A stretch of 7,395 bases of DNA from Acidobacteriaceae bacterium (lineage in GTDB: Bacteria; Acidobacteriota; Terriglobia; Terriglobales; Acidobacteriaceae), in the NCBI GenBank assembly GCA_003151875.1, contig PLYW01000230.1:1-7395 (forward strand). The letters run 5' to 3'. Shown piece after piece: positions 1-5,354 of the stretch (its first letter is position 1; every line of letters begins with the position of its first letter). The notes under the pieces were generated by a model that was given only the letters and a program-made list of their open reading frames with translations, did no database searches and was not told where the DNA came from. Both the position numbers and the translations under genes were made by a program.

Positions 1-33
1 CTTGGAGACCGGTGTAACCTTTTCGGTGCAGAC

Positions 34-690
34 TTGCCTTTCCGTTTTGCCGACCCGCTGCTTTGGGGAATTGCTTGCGGTCTCGTTTTGGAGATAGTCT
101 GGCCTAACATGAGAGAAAAAGAGGCAAAGGTCGTGCGAGAGCAACTGGCTCGGCGTGGTTCAGACAATCCACATTCGTTCAAGCCAATTGCTGGCTTTCA
201 TACCTGTAGTATTTGCGGTCTTCCTAGAGGCCACAAAGTTCATGACGTAAAGGATTCCGCCAACATGGCGCCGCATTCCACGCAAGAGCAGGGCGCCACA
301 GGACGCTCGGATACTTCATCCGACCTCACGCGGGAAAAGCCCTTGCCACCGCACCCGCAGGCCAGGTCAACGTTGTTTGGGCAAATCCGCCGCTGTCCAC
401 GGTGTCGCAAATTAAACACAGGAACCGACTTGTCCTGCTACTGGTGTGGAATGGAGCTGCCCGCAGATACTCCAGCGCCAGCGAATATTGAGCCTCCGTC
501 CTTTGCTGGGTACGCCGAAACGGGCGGGATCCGGCGGAAGTTGCGCCTGCCGGTGCTGGGGATCCTGGTGATCGTTCTACTCCTGGCGGGTGCTGGCACT
601 GGGTTGTGGATGCTGCGTTCCTCATTGCCAAGCAAGCCCGCAACCGCGCCTTCGTCCGTCGTTGTAACGATCTCTCCAGCGAGACCATGA
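34..690 (+). CDS. Zinc-ribbon protein with C-terminal membrane helix, function unknown; 5' end uncertain
   Basis: I do not recognise a named family. With the TTG at 34 the product is 218 residues. A hydrophobic stretch lies at about residues 8-23. C58-x2-C61-x5-H67-x2-H70 could bind a metal. A charged, Pro/Ser-rich linker runs from about 78 to 115. A clear zinc ribbon follows (C121-x2-C124, C135-x2-C138), then a strong membrane helix at about 172-194 preceded by Arg/Lys residues 167-171, and a short Pro/Ser tail. This suggests a cytoplasmic zinc ribbon anchored in the inner membrane, but no function can be assigned. The frame is open back to position 1, so the true start may lie outside the window. 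In-frame ATGs at 109 and 265 are alternatives; the one at 265 would leave only the zinc ribbon and helix. Bases before about 260 look less GC-rich than those after. The TGA (688-690) overlaps an ATG of the next gene in an ATGA arrangement. Confidence 0.55.
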   Translation: MPFRFADPLLWGIACGLVLEIVWPNMREKEAKVVREQLARRGSDNPHSFKPIAGFHTCSICGLPRGHKVHDVKDSANMAPHSTQEQGATGRSDTSSDLTREKPLPPHPQARSTLFGQIRRCPRCRKLNTGTDLSCYWCGMELPADTPAPANIEPPSFAGYAETGGIRRKLRLPVLGILVIVLLLAGAGTGLWMLRSSLPSKPATAPSSVVVTISPARP

Positions 691-2102
691 AGTATCTCCG
701 CGGGGAGTTCGCCGACGAGCTGTCGGCCATCGAAGGCAAGCCGGTGGAGTCGATCCAGTTGTCCTCGGTTTACACCCGGGTGGTGGGAATCGCCGGCCAG
801 CCGCTGAACAGCAACAACCTTGGCCAGACCATCGTCAATGACTATGGCCGGCCTTATCAGGAAGGTTTCAATAATTACACCGGATTCACCGCGCGCGCCG
901 AAGACGGCAGCTTGGCGTTCTACATTAACGGCGAATACCAGCACGCGCCGTCAGCGCCGGCCTACCCGCTCGGGACCAGAGAAGTGCTGGCCGCAGTCAA
1001 CCTTGCCCCGGTGCAGCCCGGCGTTCCCTTTCCTGCCATCAACCGTTTCCGGCTGCTCGATACCTATGTCACCACCCGGCTGCTGGGACAGGACATATCT
1101 ATTGGGAAACAGAGCCTGGACTGGGGACCGACGCAGAGTGGCTCGTTCGCCATCAGCAACAACGCCGAACCGCTCTGGATGCTGCGCCTCAATCGCAGCG
1201 AGCCGTTCTGGATTCCGGGTATGTCGCACCTGTTCGGGCCCTTCCGCTTCGACAACTTTTTTAGCAAGCTTTCCGGCCACACCCAGTTTCCGCAGGGACC
1301 CTACATGTACGGACAAAAGATCAGTTTCAAGCCCCTGGCGGAAATCTCGTTCACGCGCCGCGGCATCCGGCCCTTCCGAGGCATCGAGATTGGTTTCAGC
1401 CGCACCGCCATCTTCGCCGGCCAAGGTCATGTCCCTCTCACCTTTGGGTCATTCTGGAACAGCTTTACCAGCTTGACGAACGTTCCCACCGACGTGAAGT
1501 TCTCGCGCCACGATCCCGGCGCCCGCTTCAGCACCTTCGATTTCTCCTGGCAGCTGGGGGGATGGGTCACCCTCTACACCGACATGCTCACCCACGACGA
1601 GCTCACGCCGCTGGCCGCGTTCCGCAGAACGGCATTCAATCCCGGAATCTATGTCAGCCACTTCCCTCACCTGCCGAAGCTCGATTTCCGGGTGGAGGCC
1701 GTGGACACCAATCGCGAGGTCTTTCCGGCGCTCGGGGCCTACTTCTTTTACTACGAGGTCGTCTATCGCAACCTCTACTTGAACAACAACAGTTTGATGG
1801 GCAGCTGGATTGGTCGCGCAGCCACCGGCTACGCGGCGTGGACGACCTATACCATCAGCCCGCTCAGCAGTATTCAGCTCGGCTATCGCCGCATGAAGAT
1901 CGCACCAGACTACATTCCCCGCGGGACCACGCAGAACATGGCGAGCCTGGCAGCGACCCTTCGCGTGCGCAAGCAGATGGAGCTGAAAGGTGTCCTGCAA
2001 TATGAGTCCTGGCTGGTGCCGGTGCTCAATAGCCACCGGCAAGCAGACTTCACGGCTTCGTTTCAGTTGACCTGGTTTCCCAATCGCGCATTGCGGCGTT
2101 AA
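606..2102 (+). CDS. Wzi-family capsule assembly outer-membrane protein, apparently N-terminally truncated
   Basis: Wzi proteins are outer-membrane beta-barrels that help attach or assemble capsular polysaccharide at the cell surface. Family-like landmarks, counted from the GTG at 606, are SVYTRVVGIAG (54-64), QTIVNDYGRPYQEGFN (74-89), a GEYQHAP segment (109-115), GKQSLDWGP (167-175) followed by SNNAEP (184-189), and a late NPGIYVSHFPHLPKLDFRVE stretch (345-364). Alternating aromatic and polar residues continue to the C-terminus, as in a barrel. The usual N-terminus is missing: there is no signal peptide and little of the roughly 100-residue region I expect before the barrel. Upstream of 606 the frame stays open only to 492, and its translation does not look protein-like. 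The ATG at 687, which overlaps the previous stop, is an equally possible start and would give 471 residues. Neither start has a good Shine-Dalgarno sequence. The family call is firm; whether the gene is functional is doubtful. Confidence 0.8.
   Translation: MDAAFLIAKQARNRAFVRRCNDLSSETMKYLRGEFADELSAIEGKPVESIQLSSVYTRVVGIAGQPLNSNNLGQTIVNDYGRPYQEGFNNYTGFTARAEDGSLAFYINGEYQHAPSAPAYPLGTREVLAAVNLAPVQPGVPFPAINRFRLLDTYVTTRLLGQDISIGKQSLDWGPTQSGSFAISNNAEPLWMLRLNRSEPFWIPGMSHLFGPFRFDNFFSKLSGHTQFPQGPYMYGQKISFKPLAEISFTRRGIRPFRGIEIGFSRTAIFAGQGHVPLTFGSFWNSFTSLTNVPTDVKFSRHDPGARFSTFDFSWQLGGWVTLYTDMLTHDELTPLAAFRRTAFNPGIYVSHFPHLPKLDFRVEAVDTNREVFPALGAYFFYYEVVYRNLYLNNNSLMGSWIGRAATGYAAWTTYTISPLSSIQLGYRRMKIAPDYIPRGTTQNMASLAATLRVRKQMELKGVLQYESWLVPVLNSHRQADFTASFQLTWFPNRALRR
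687..690 (+). promoter_or_regulatory. ATGA stop/start overlap between zinc-ribbon ORF and Wzi ORF
   Basis: The TGA of the zinc-ribbon ORF (688-690) overlaps an ATG (687-689) in the Wzi reading frame. This arrangement usually signals translational coupling, and no Shine-Dalgarno sequence sits just upstream, which would make coupling necessary. Starting here would still leave the barrel without a signal peptide, so the overlap may be fortuitous. Confidence 0.35.
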
Positions 2103-2134
2103 GGCAGTTCTGCAATCGACGTGTCCCGGGTAGT

Positions 2135-2198
2135 GCGGGCCTTCAGCCGGGGTCCCCAATTTGCGCCGCTTTTGCGCGAATTGGGGTGGGAGGCCCGC
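2135..2198. repeat. Two-tier inverted repeat downstream of the Wzi gene
   Basis: Outer arms GCGGGCCT (2135-2142) and AGGCCCGC (2191-2198) are perfectly complementary. They enclose inner arms CCCCAATTTGCGC (2154-2166) and GCGCGAATTGGGG (2174-2186), which pair at 12 of 13 positions with one T/G wobble around a 7-base loop. It lies 32 bases after the Wzi stop, between convergent genes, so it could protect or end transcripts from both sides. No T-run follows either arm, so it is not a standard intrinsic terminator. A dispersed REP-like element is an alternative. Confidence 0.6.
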
Positions 2199-2223
2199 GT
2201 GTACGGCAAGAAGAAAAACGCTC

Positions 2224-2254
2224 AAGCCGCTCAGGTCTTCGACCTCGGCGGCTT
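2224..2254. repeat. Hairpin AAGCCGC/GCGGCTT with inner AGGTC/GACCT stem
   Basis: AAGCCGC (2224-2230) pairs with GCGGCTT (2248-2254), and AGGTC (2233-2237) pairs with GACCT (2241-2245) around a TTC loop. It is the second structured element in the gap between the convergent Wzi and epimerase genes. No T-run follows. It may be part of the same intergenic repeat or a bidirectional transcript end. Confidence 0.45.
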
Positions 2255-2271
2255 AAGCGAAGGGTTTAAGC

Positions 2272-2299
2272 GCGGCGAAACGCAGCGCTGAAGCGCCGC
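2272..2299. repeat. Hairpin GCGGCG/CGCCGC in convergent gap
   Basis: GCGGCG (2272-2277) and CGCCGC (2294-2299) are complementary, and the palindrome AGCGCT lies between them. It is the third structured element in the 2103-2347 gap. No ORF with protein-like composition was seen in this gap. Confidence 0.35.
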
Positions 2300-2347
2300 A
2301 TTACCTGAGCCGGCGGATACAATATTTCCGGACTCGCGTTAACCGAG

Positions 2348-3472
2348 TTACGGAGTGGCGCGGGCGGGTAGGCTGTGGGAACTATCCAGCTCGCGGGCCC
2401 CACGCGAATAAGTTTGCAAAGGGACCCTGCCCGCTCCGGGCATTCCAAGGTTCAAGACCGGGCTTTCTTGCCGAGCGCCCGGCGCCACGAACACCGCCTG
2501 CTTTTTCCCGATTTGCGCGCGCACGAAAGCGATCACATCCCGAAGAATGTCATCCAGACCGTGCTTGGGACGATAGTTGAGCCAGCGTTCGGCTTTTGAA
2601 ATATCCGGGACGCGGCGCCCCATGTCTTCAAATCCAGGGCCATAGGCTTCGCTGTAGGGAATGTGGCAGATCGAGCTGGGCGATGCGGTGAACCTGATGA
2701 TGCGGCCGGCCAGGTCGTCGATGCTGATTTCCTCGGTATTGCCTAGGTTAAAAATTTCGCCGGCCGTGCTGCCATCGGCGGCCACCGCCAGGAAGCCGTC
2801 CACTACGTCGGAAACGTATCCGAAGCAACGGGATTGCTTACCATCGCCGAAAACCGTAATTGGCTCCTGCTGCAAGGCTTGCCGTATGAAGGTAGGCACA
2901 ACCATGCCATAGCGTCCCGTCTGACGCGGTCCCACGGTGTTGAACAACCGCACAATCGTCACCGGCAGCTGCCGCTCGCGGTAATAGGCCAGCGCCAGGA
3001 ACTCGTCGATGGCCTTGGAGCAACCGTAGGCCCAGCGGCTGTTGTAGGTGCTGCCCAGCACCAGATCGTCCCTCTCCGCAAAGGGAAACTTGTTCGACTT
3101 GCCATAAACCTCCGACGTCGACACCACCACCAGACGCCGCTGTTTCTTGGCCGCCAGCTGCAGCACCACCGCGGTCCCATCGACATTGGTCTCGATGGTT
3201 TGCACCGGGCGCTCGACCACCCGCTTCACCCCAACGGCCGCGGCGAGATGAAAAACAATGTCGGCAACGTCCACCAACTCGGCCATGAGCCGGCGGTTAA
3301 AAATAGTGTCGCCATGGAACTCGAATGCGGGGTGAAAACGAAAGGATGAAAGGTTTTCCATACTGCCCGTGGAAAGATCATCAATCGCAATCACCTCGTG
3401 CCCCAGATGCAGCAGCCGCTCGGCAAGATGCGATCCTATAAATCCGGCGCCTCCCCTAATCAGGCAACGCAT
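2348..3472 (-). CDS. NAD-dependent nucleotide-sugar epimerase/dehydratase (extended SDR; UDP-glucuronate decarboxylase-like)
   Basis: This is a cytoplasmic extended short-chain dehydrogenase acting on a nucleotide sugar. The Rossmann motif GGAGFIGSH (7-15) binds NAD; the residue before it is Arg6 where Thr is usual. The acidic IDDLSTG (30-36) ends the second strand. STSEVYG (118-124) and Y149-x3-K153 form the active site. NTVGPRQTGRYGMVVP (178-193) and VFGDGKQSRCFGYVSD (207-222) are substrate-domain motifs. Glu121 in the serine/threonine motif and Arg215 resemble UDP-glucuronate decarboxylases and dTDP-glucose 4,6-dehydratases more than GalE epimerases, so UDP-xylose formation is a reasonable guess, but the substrate is not settled. 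The core ends near residue 320; about 54 further residues rich in Pro, Arg, Gly and Ser form an unusual tail. The ATG at 3472 has an AGGAGA Shine-Dalgarno sequence 8 bases upstream. The gene is convergent with Wzi and divergent from the phosphoglycosyltransferase, so it has its own promoter. Confidence 0.9.
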   Translation of the reverse strand: MRCLIRGGAGFIGSHLAERLLHLGHEVIAIDDLSTGSMENLSSFRFHPAFEFHGDTIFNRRLMAELVDVADIVFHLAAAVGVKRVVERPVQTIETNVDGTAVVLQLAAKKQRRLVVVSTSEVYGKSNKFPFAERDDLVLGSTYNSRWAYGCSKAIDEFLALAYYRERQLPVTIVRLFNTVGPRQTGRYGMVVPTFIRQALQQEPITVFGDGKQSRCFGYVSDVVDGFLAVAADGSTAGEIFNLGNTEEISIDDLAGRIIRFTASPSSICHIPYSEAYGPGFEDMGRRVPDISKAERWLNYRPKHGLDDILRDVIAFVRAQIGKKQAVFVAPGARQESPVLNLGMPGAGRVPLQTYSRGARELDSSHSLPARATP

Positions 3473-3480
3473 GTCGGTGG

Positions 3481-3486
3481 TCTCCT
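3481..3486 (-). promoter_or_regulatory. Shine-Dalgarno site of the epimerase gene
   Basis: On the minus strand this reads AGGAGA, 8 bases before the ATG at 3472-3470. It is the best ribosome-binding site in the window and fixes the start of the epimerase. Confidence 0.8.
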
Positions 3487-3499
3487 GAAATCGTGTCGG

Positions 3500-3545
3500 G
3501 CAAGCGGCCTCGGTCTTGCTGGCGCTTGCTGCGGCCTAACGCCGC
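3500..3545 (-). promoter_or_regulatory. Paired hairpins in the epimerase leader
   Basis: Read on the minus strand, GCGGC (3545-3541) pairs with GCCGC (3535-3531) around GTTAG. Then GCAAGCG (3529-3523) pairs with CGCTTGC (3506-3500) around a 16-base loop. A GGCCGC at 3509-3504, inside the second structure, could instead pair with the 5' arm of the first, so the two folds may be alternatives. The second hairpin ends 13 bases before the Shine-Dalgarno site. A smaller stem, GGAAG/CTTCC in + strand terms at 3564-3568 and 3556-3560, lies further upstream. Regulation by folding is inference only. Confidence 0.35.
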
Positions 3546-3660
3546 TGTTGCTCTCCTTCCCGAGGAAGAGCGGAATTTCTTTTCTCTAGATCGGCGCGTG
3601 GGGTTCGGTTCTTTAAAGGATTTCCCGTTGCTGCGATACCTCTCCAATTCAGAATGTCTC

Positions 3661-3690
3661 TACATATTTAGGTTGTAGCCGCTAATGCAA
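3661..3690 (-). promoter_or_regulatory. Candidate sigma-70-type promoter for the epimerase gene
   Basis: On the minus strand, TTGCAT (3690-3685, -35-like) is followed after 18 bases by TATGTA (3666-3661, -10-like). It lies in the most AT-rich part of the divergent gap and would give a 5' leader of roughly 180 bases. The match is partial and 18 is one more than the ideal spacing, so this is only a candidate. Confidence 0.3.
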
Positions 3691-3698
3691 CCAGATTT

Positions 3699-3723
3699 GC
3701 CAGCCGAAGTAATCATTGCTGGC
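3699..3723. promoter_or_regulatory. Dyad GCCAGC-N13-GCTGGC next to the phosphoglycosyltransferase start
   Basis: Perfect 6-base arms at 3699-3704 and 3718-3723 surround 13 bases. The right arm overlaps the weak Shine-Dalgarno-like GGCGGA (3721-3726), which is 8 bases before the TTG at 3735. It could be an operator in the divergent control region or an RNA hairpin that hides the ribosome site. Six-base arms can occur by chance. Confidence 0.3.
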
Positions 3724-3734
3724 GGAAATTTGGA

Positions 3735-5354
3735 TTGACCAAAGCGGTCGGTGCACGGGAGCGCCTTACGGTAGCCACTAGCCTCATTCTCCTGCCAATG
3801 ATTGCGGTGCTGGCCTCGGCTGTGCTCACCGGCGGCATCGTGCATCTATGCCGACGCCGGGCGTGGCTGGTCGAGCCGCGCGCTGACCGCTGGCATCGCC
3901 AGCCGGTGGCCCAGTTTGGCGGAGTCGCCATCGTCCTCAGTTTCCTGGCGGCTGGGGTTTTTACCCACCTGCACAGGCCGCTGCTGGGCGTGACCCTGCT
4001 GACGGCGGTCATGGCGATCGTCGGCTTCTGCGACGATCTTCGCTCCTGCAAGCCCGGCACCAAGCTGGCGGCGGAGTTTGTGATCGCCGCCGCGACCGTT
4101 TCCCTGGGAGTGGTTTATCCGCTGCGCAGCGCTGCCTGGGTGAACCTCGGCTTTACGGTGGTGTGGATTGTCGGCATTACCAATGCGTTCAATCTACTGG
4201 ACAACATGGACGGCCTGGCCACCGGCATTGGCATTATCGCCGCCTTTGTCCTCGCGCTGCTGACCTCCGACCCGCATCTCCAGTTGCTCACGCTGACTTT
4301 TCTGGGCGCCATCAGCGGCTTCCTCTTATTCAACTTCAAGCCGGCCAAGATCTTCATGGGCGACACCGGCAGCCTGGCCATCGGCTACTACCTGGCTTGC
4401 GCCTCGGTGCTGGCGACCGAGCATGTCAGCACCGTATCGTCGATCCTGTTGGTTCCGGTGCTGGTGCTGTTTATCCCCTTGTTCGATACCTTGCTGGTAA
4501 GCGTAACCCGCCGTCTTCATGGCCGCGCCATCTCCGCCGGCGCCCGCGACCACACCTCGCACCGCCTGGTTTTACTGGGTATGAGCGAGGGCAGAGCGGT
4601 GCTGCTGCTTTACGGGTTGGCGGCATTCAGCGGCCTGCTGGCCGTGCTCTCGAAACGCCTTTGGCCCGAGCTGGGGTGGGGCGTTCTCGGCCTGTTCCTG
4701 TTGGCTGCAACCCTCTTCTGGCTCTATCTGGCGCGGCTCAAGTTGCCGGACGAATATCTTTCCCGCAGCAACGTCTTCGCCCTAGCTCTGCCCGCCTTGG
4801 TGCAGTCGGTGGCCACCAAAGCAGGCGCCGTTCTTCTCGACCTCTGCGTTGTCGCGTTGTCCCTTTACCTGGCATTCCTGCTTCGCTTTGCGCACTTCGC
4901 TCCCGCCCAGGTTCCGCAATTTCTGGCGCTCTGCTGTATCGCACTGCTGACCAAGCTTCCCCCGCTGGTGCTGTTCGGGGCCTATCGCTGGCAAGGCGCC
5001 CCGTCACTGGACACCTGTTATCGGCTGGCCAAGTCGGCCCTAGTGGGATCGCTGGGGTTCGTCGCGGCCGTGGTCTTCTGGGACCGCTTCACTGGACTCT
5101 CCCGCGGGGTTTTCGGAATTGACCTGCTGCTCACCTTCCTATTGCTGGCGGGAGTACGAGGTTCAGGCTGGCTCTTCGACCGGATTTTGCGTCCGGCCAC
5201 CCGGCAACCATGCATTCTCGTGGATGGCAAGGCCTGCCGGATTACGACTTATTTCGATCAGGTCGACTCCCAGGCCGGCCGGTCAGCTTCGGCGAGAACC
5301 ACCTCGCCCCAGACGATGGAGGCGGCCCAGGCATCGCTAGTACTGGGCCGATGA
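3735..5354 (+). CDS. WecA/MraY-type undecaprenyl-phosphate phosphoglycosyltransferase fused to a CapD/FlaA1-type membrane domain
   Basis: The N-terminal part (about 20-340) is a polytopic phosphoglycosyltransferase that moves a sugar 1-phosphate from a UDP-sugar to undecaprenyl phosphate, starting polymer synthesis in the inner membrane. Visible motifs are DRWHRQPVAQFGG (51-63), D100-D101 in GFCDDLRSCKPGTKL, N150-AFN-LLDNMDG (150-160), FMGDTGS (207-213) and DHTSHR (272-277). Residues about 364-475 form a second membrane domain of four helices with LLDL, FLLRF (381-385), FGAYRW (414-419) and SRGVFGID (456-463), the pattern found before the SDR domain of CapD/FlaA1/WbpM proteins. No SDR domain follows; the protein ends after about 60 polar residues. 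The TTG at 3735 has GGCGGA 8 bases upstream. The ATG at 3798 gives a more usual N-terminus (518 residues) but lacks a Shine-Dalgarno site. The stop overlaps the next start in ATGA. Sugar specificity, for example GlcNAc, cannot be read. Confidence 0.88.
   Translation: MTKAVGARERLTVATSLILLPMIAVLASAVLTGGIVHLCRRRAWLVEPRADRWHRQPVAQFGGVAIVLSFLAAGVFTHLHRPLLGVTLLTAVMAIVGFCDDLRSCKPGTKLAAEFVIAAATVSLGVVYPLRSAAWVNLGFTVVWIVGITNAFNLLDNMDGLATGIGIIAAFVLALLTSDPHLQLLTLTFLGAISGFLLFNFKPAKIFMGDTGSLAIGYYLACASVLATEHVSTVSSILLVPVLVLFIPLFDTLLVSVTRRLHGRAISAGARDHTSHRLVLLGMSEGRAVLLLYGLAAFSGLLAVLSKRLWPELGWGVLGLFLLAATLFWLYLARLKLPDEYLSRSNVFALALPALVQSVATKAGAVLLDLCVVALSLYLAFLLRFAHFAPAQVPQFLALCCIALLTKLPPLVLFGAYRWQGAPSLDTCYRLAKSALVGSLGFVAAVVFWDRFTGLSRGVFGIDLLLTFLLLAGVRGSGWLFDRILRPATRQPCILVDGKACRITTYFDQVDSQAGRSASARTTSPQTMEAAQASLVLGR
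5351..5354 (+). promoter_or_regulatory. ATGA coupling site between phosphoglycosyltransferase and GT4 gene
   Basis: The ATG (5351-5353) of the glycosyltransferase overlaps the TGA (5352-5354) of the preceding gene. The nearest purine-rich Shine-Dalgarno-like run (GGAGG, 5318-5322) is 28 bases upstream, too far to act normally, so translation probably depends on ribosomes finishing the upstream gene. Confidence 0.7.

Noticed and set aside
594..610. TGGCAC followed by TTG, reminiscent of a sigma-54 promoter
   Set aside because: The -12 element and its spacing do not fit, and it lies inside the zinc-ribbon coding frame.
1449..2225. Minus-strand ORF opposite the Wzi gene
   Set aside because: No recognisable motif; the opposite strand carries clear Wzi-family landmarks.
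2332..2348. Stem ACTCG/CGAGT at the epimerase stop as a terminator
   Set aside because: Only 5 base pairs, overlapping the stop codon, with no T-run after it on the minus strand.
3456..3647. Small minus-strand ORF in the divergent gap reaching into the epimerase start
   Set aside because: Composition is low-complexity Arg/Ser/Lys, and it would cover the strong Shine-Dalgarno site of the epimerase; the leader explanation is better.
5210..5350. Upstream extension of the GT4 frame by 47 codons
   Set aside because: It lies wholly inside the preceding gene, has no GT4 motif, and the ATGA start at 5351 matches the normal family N-terminus.
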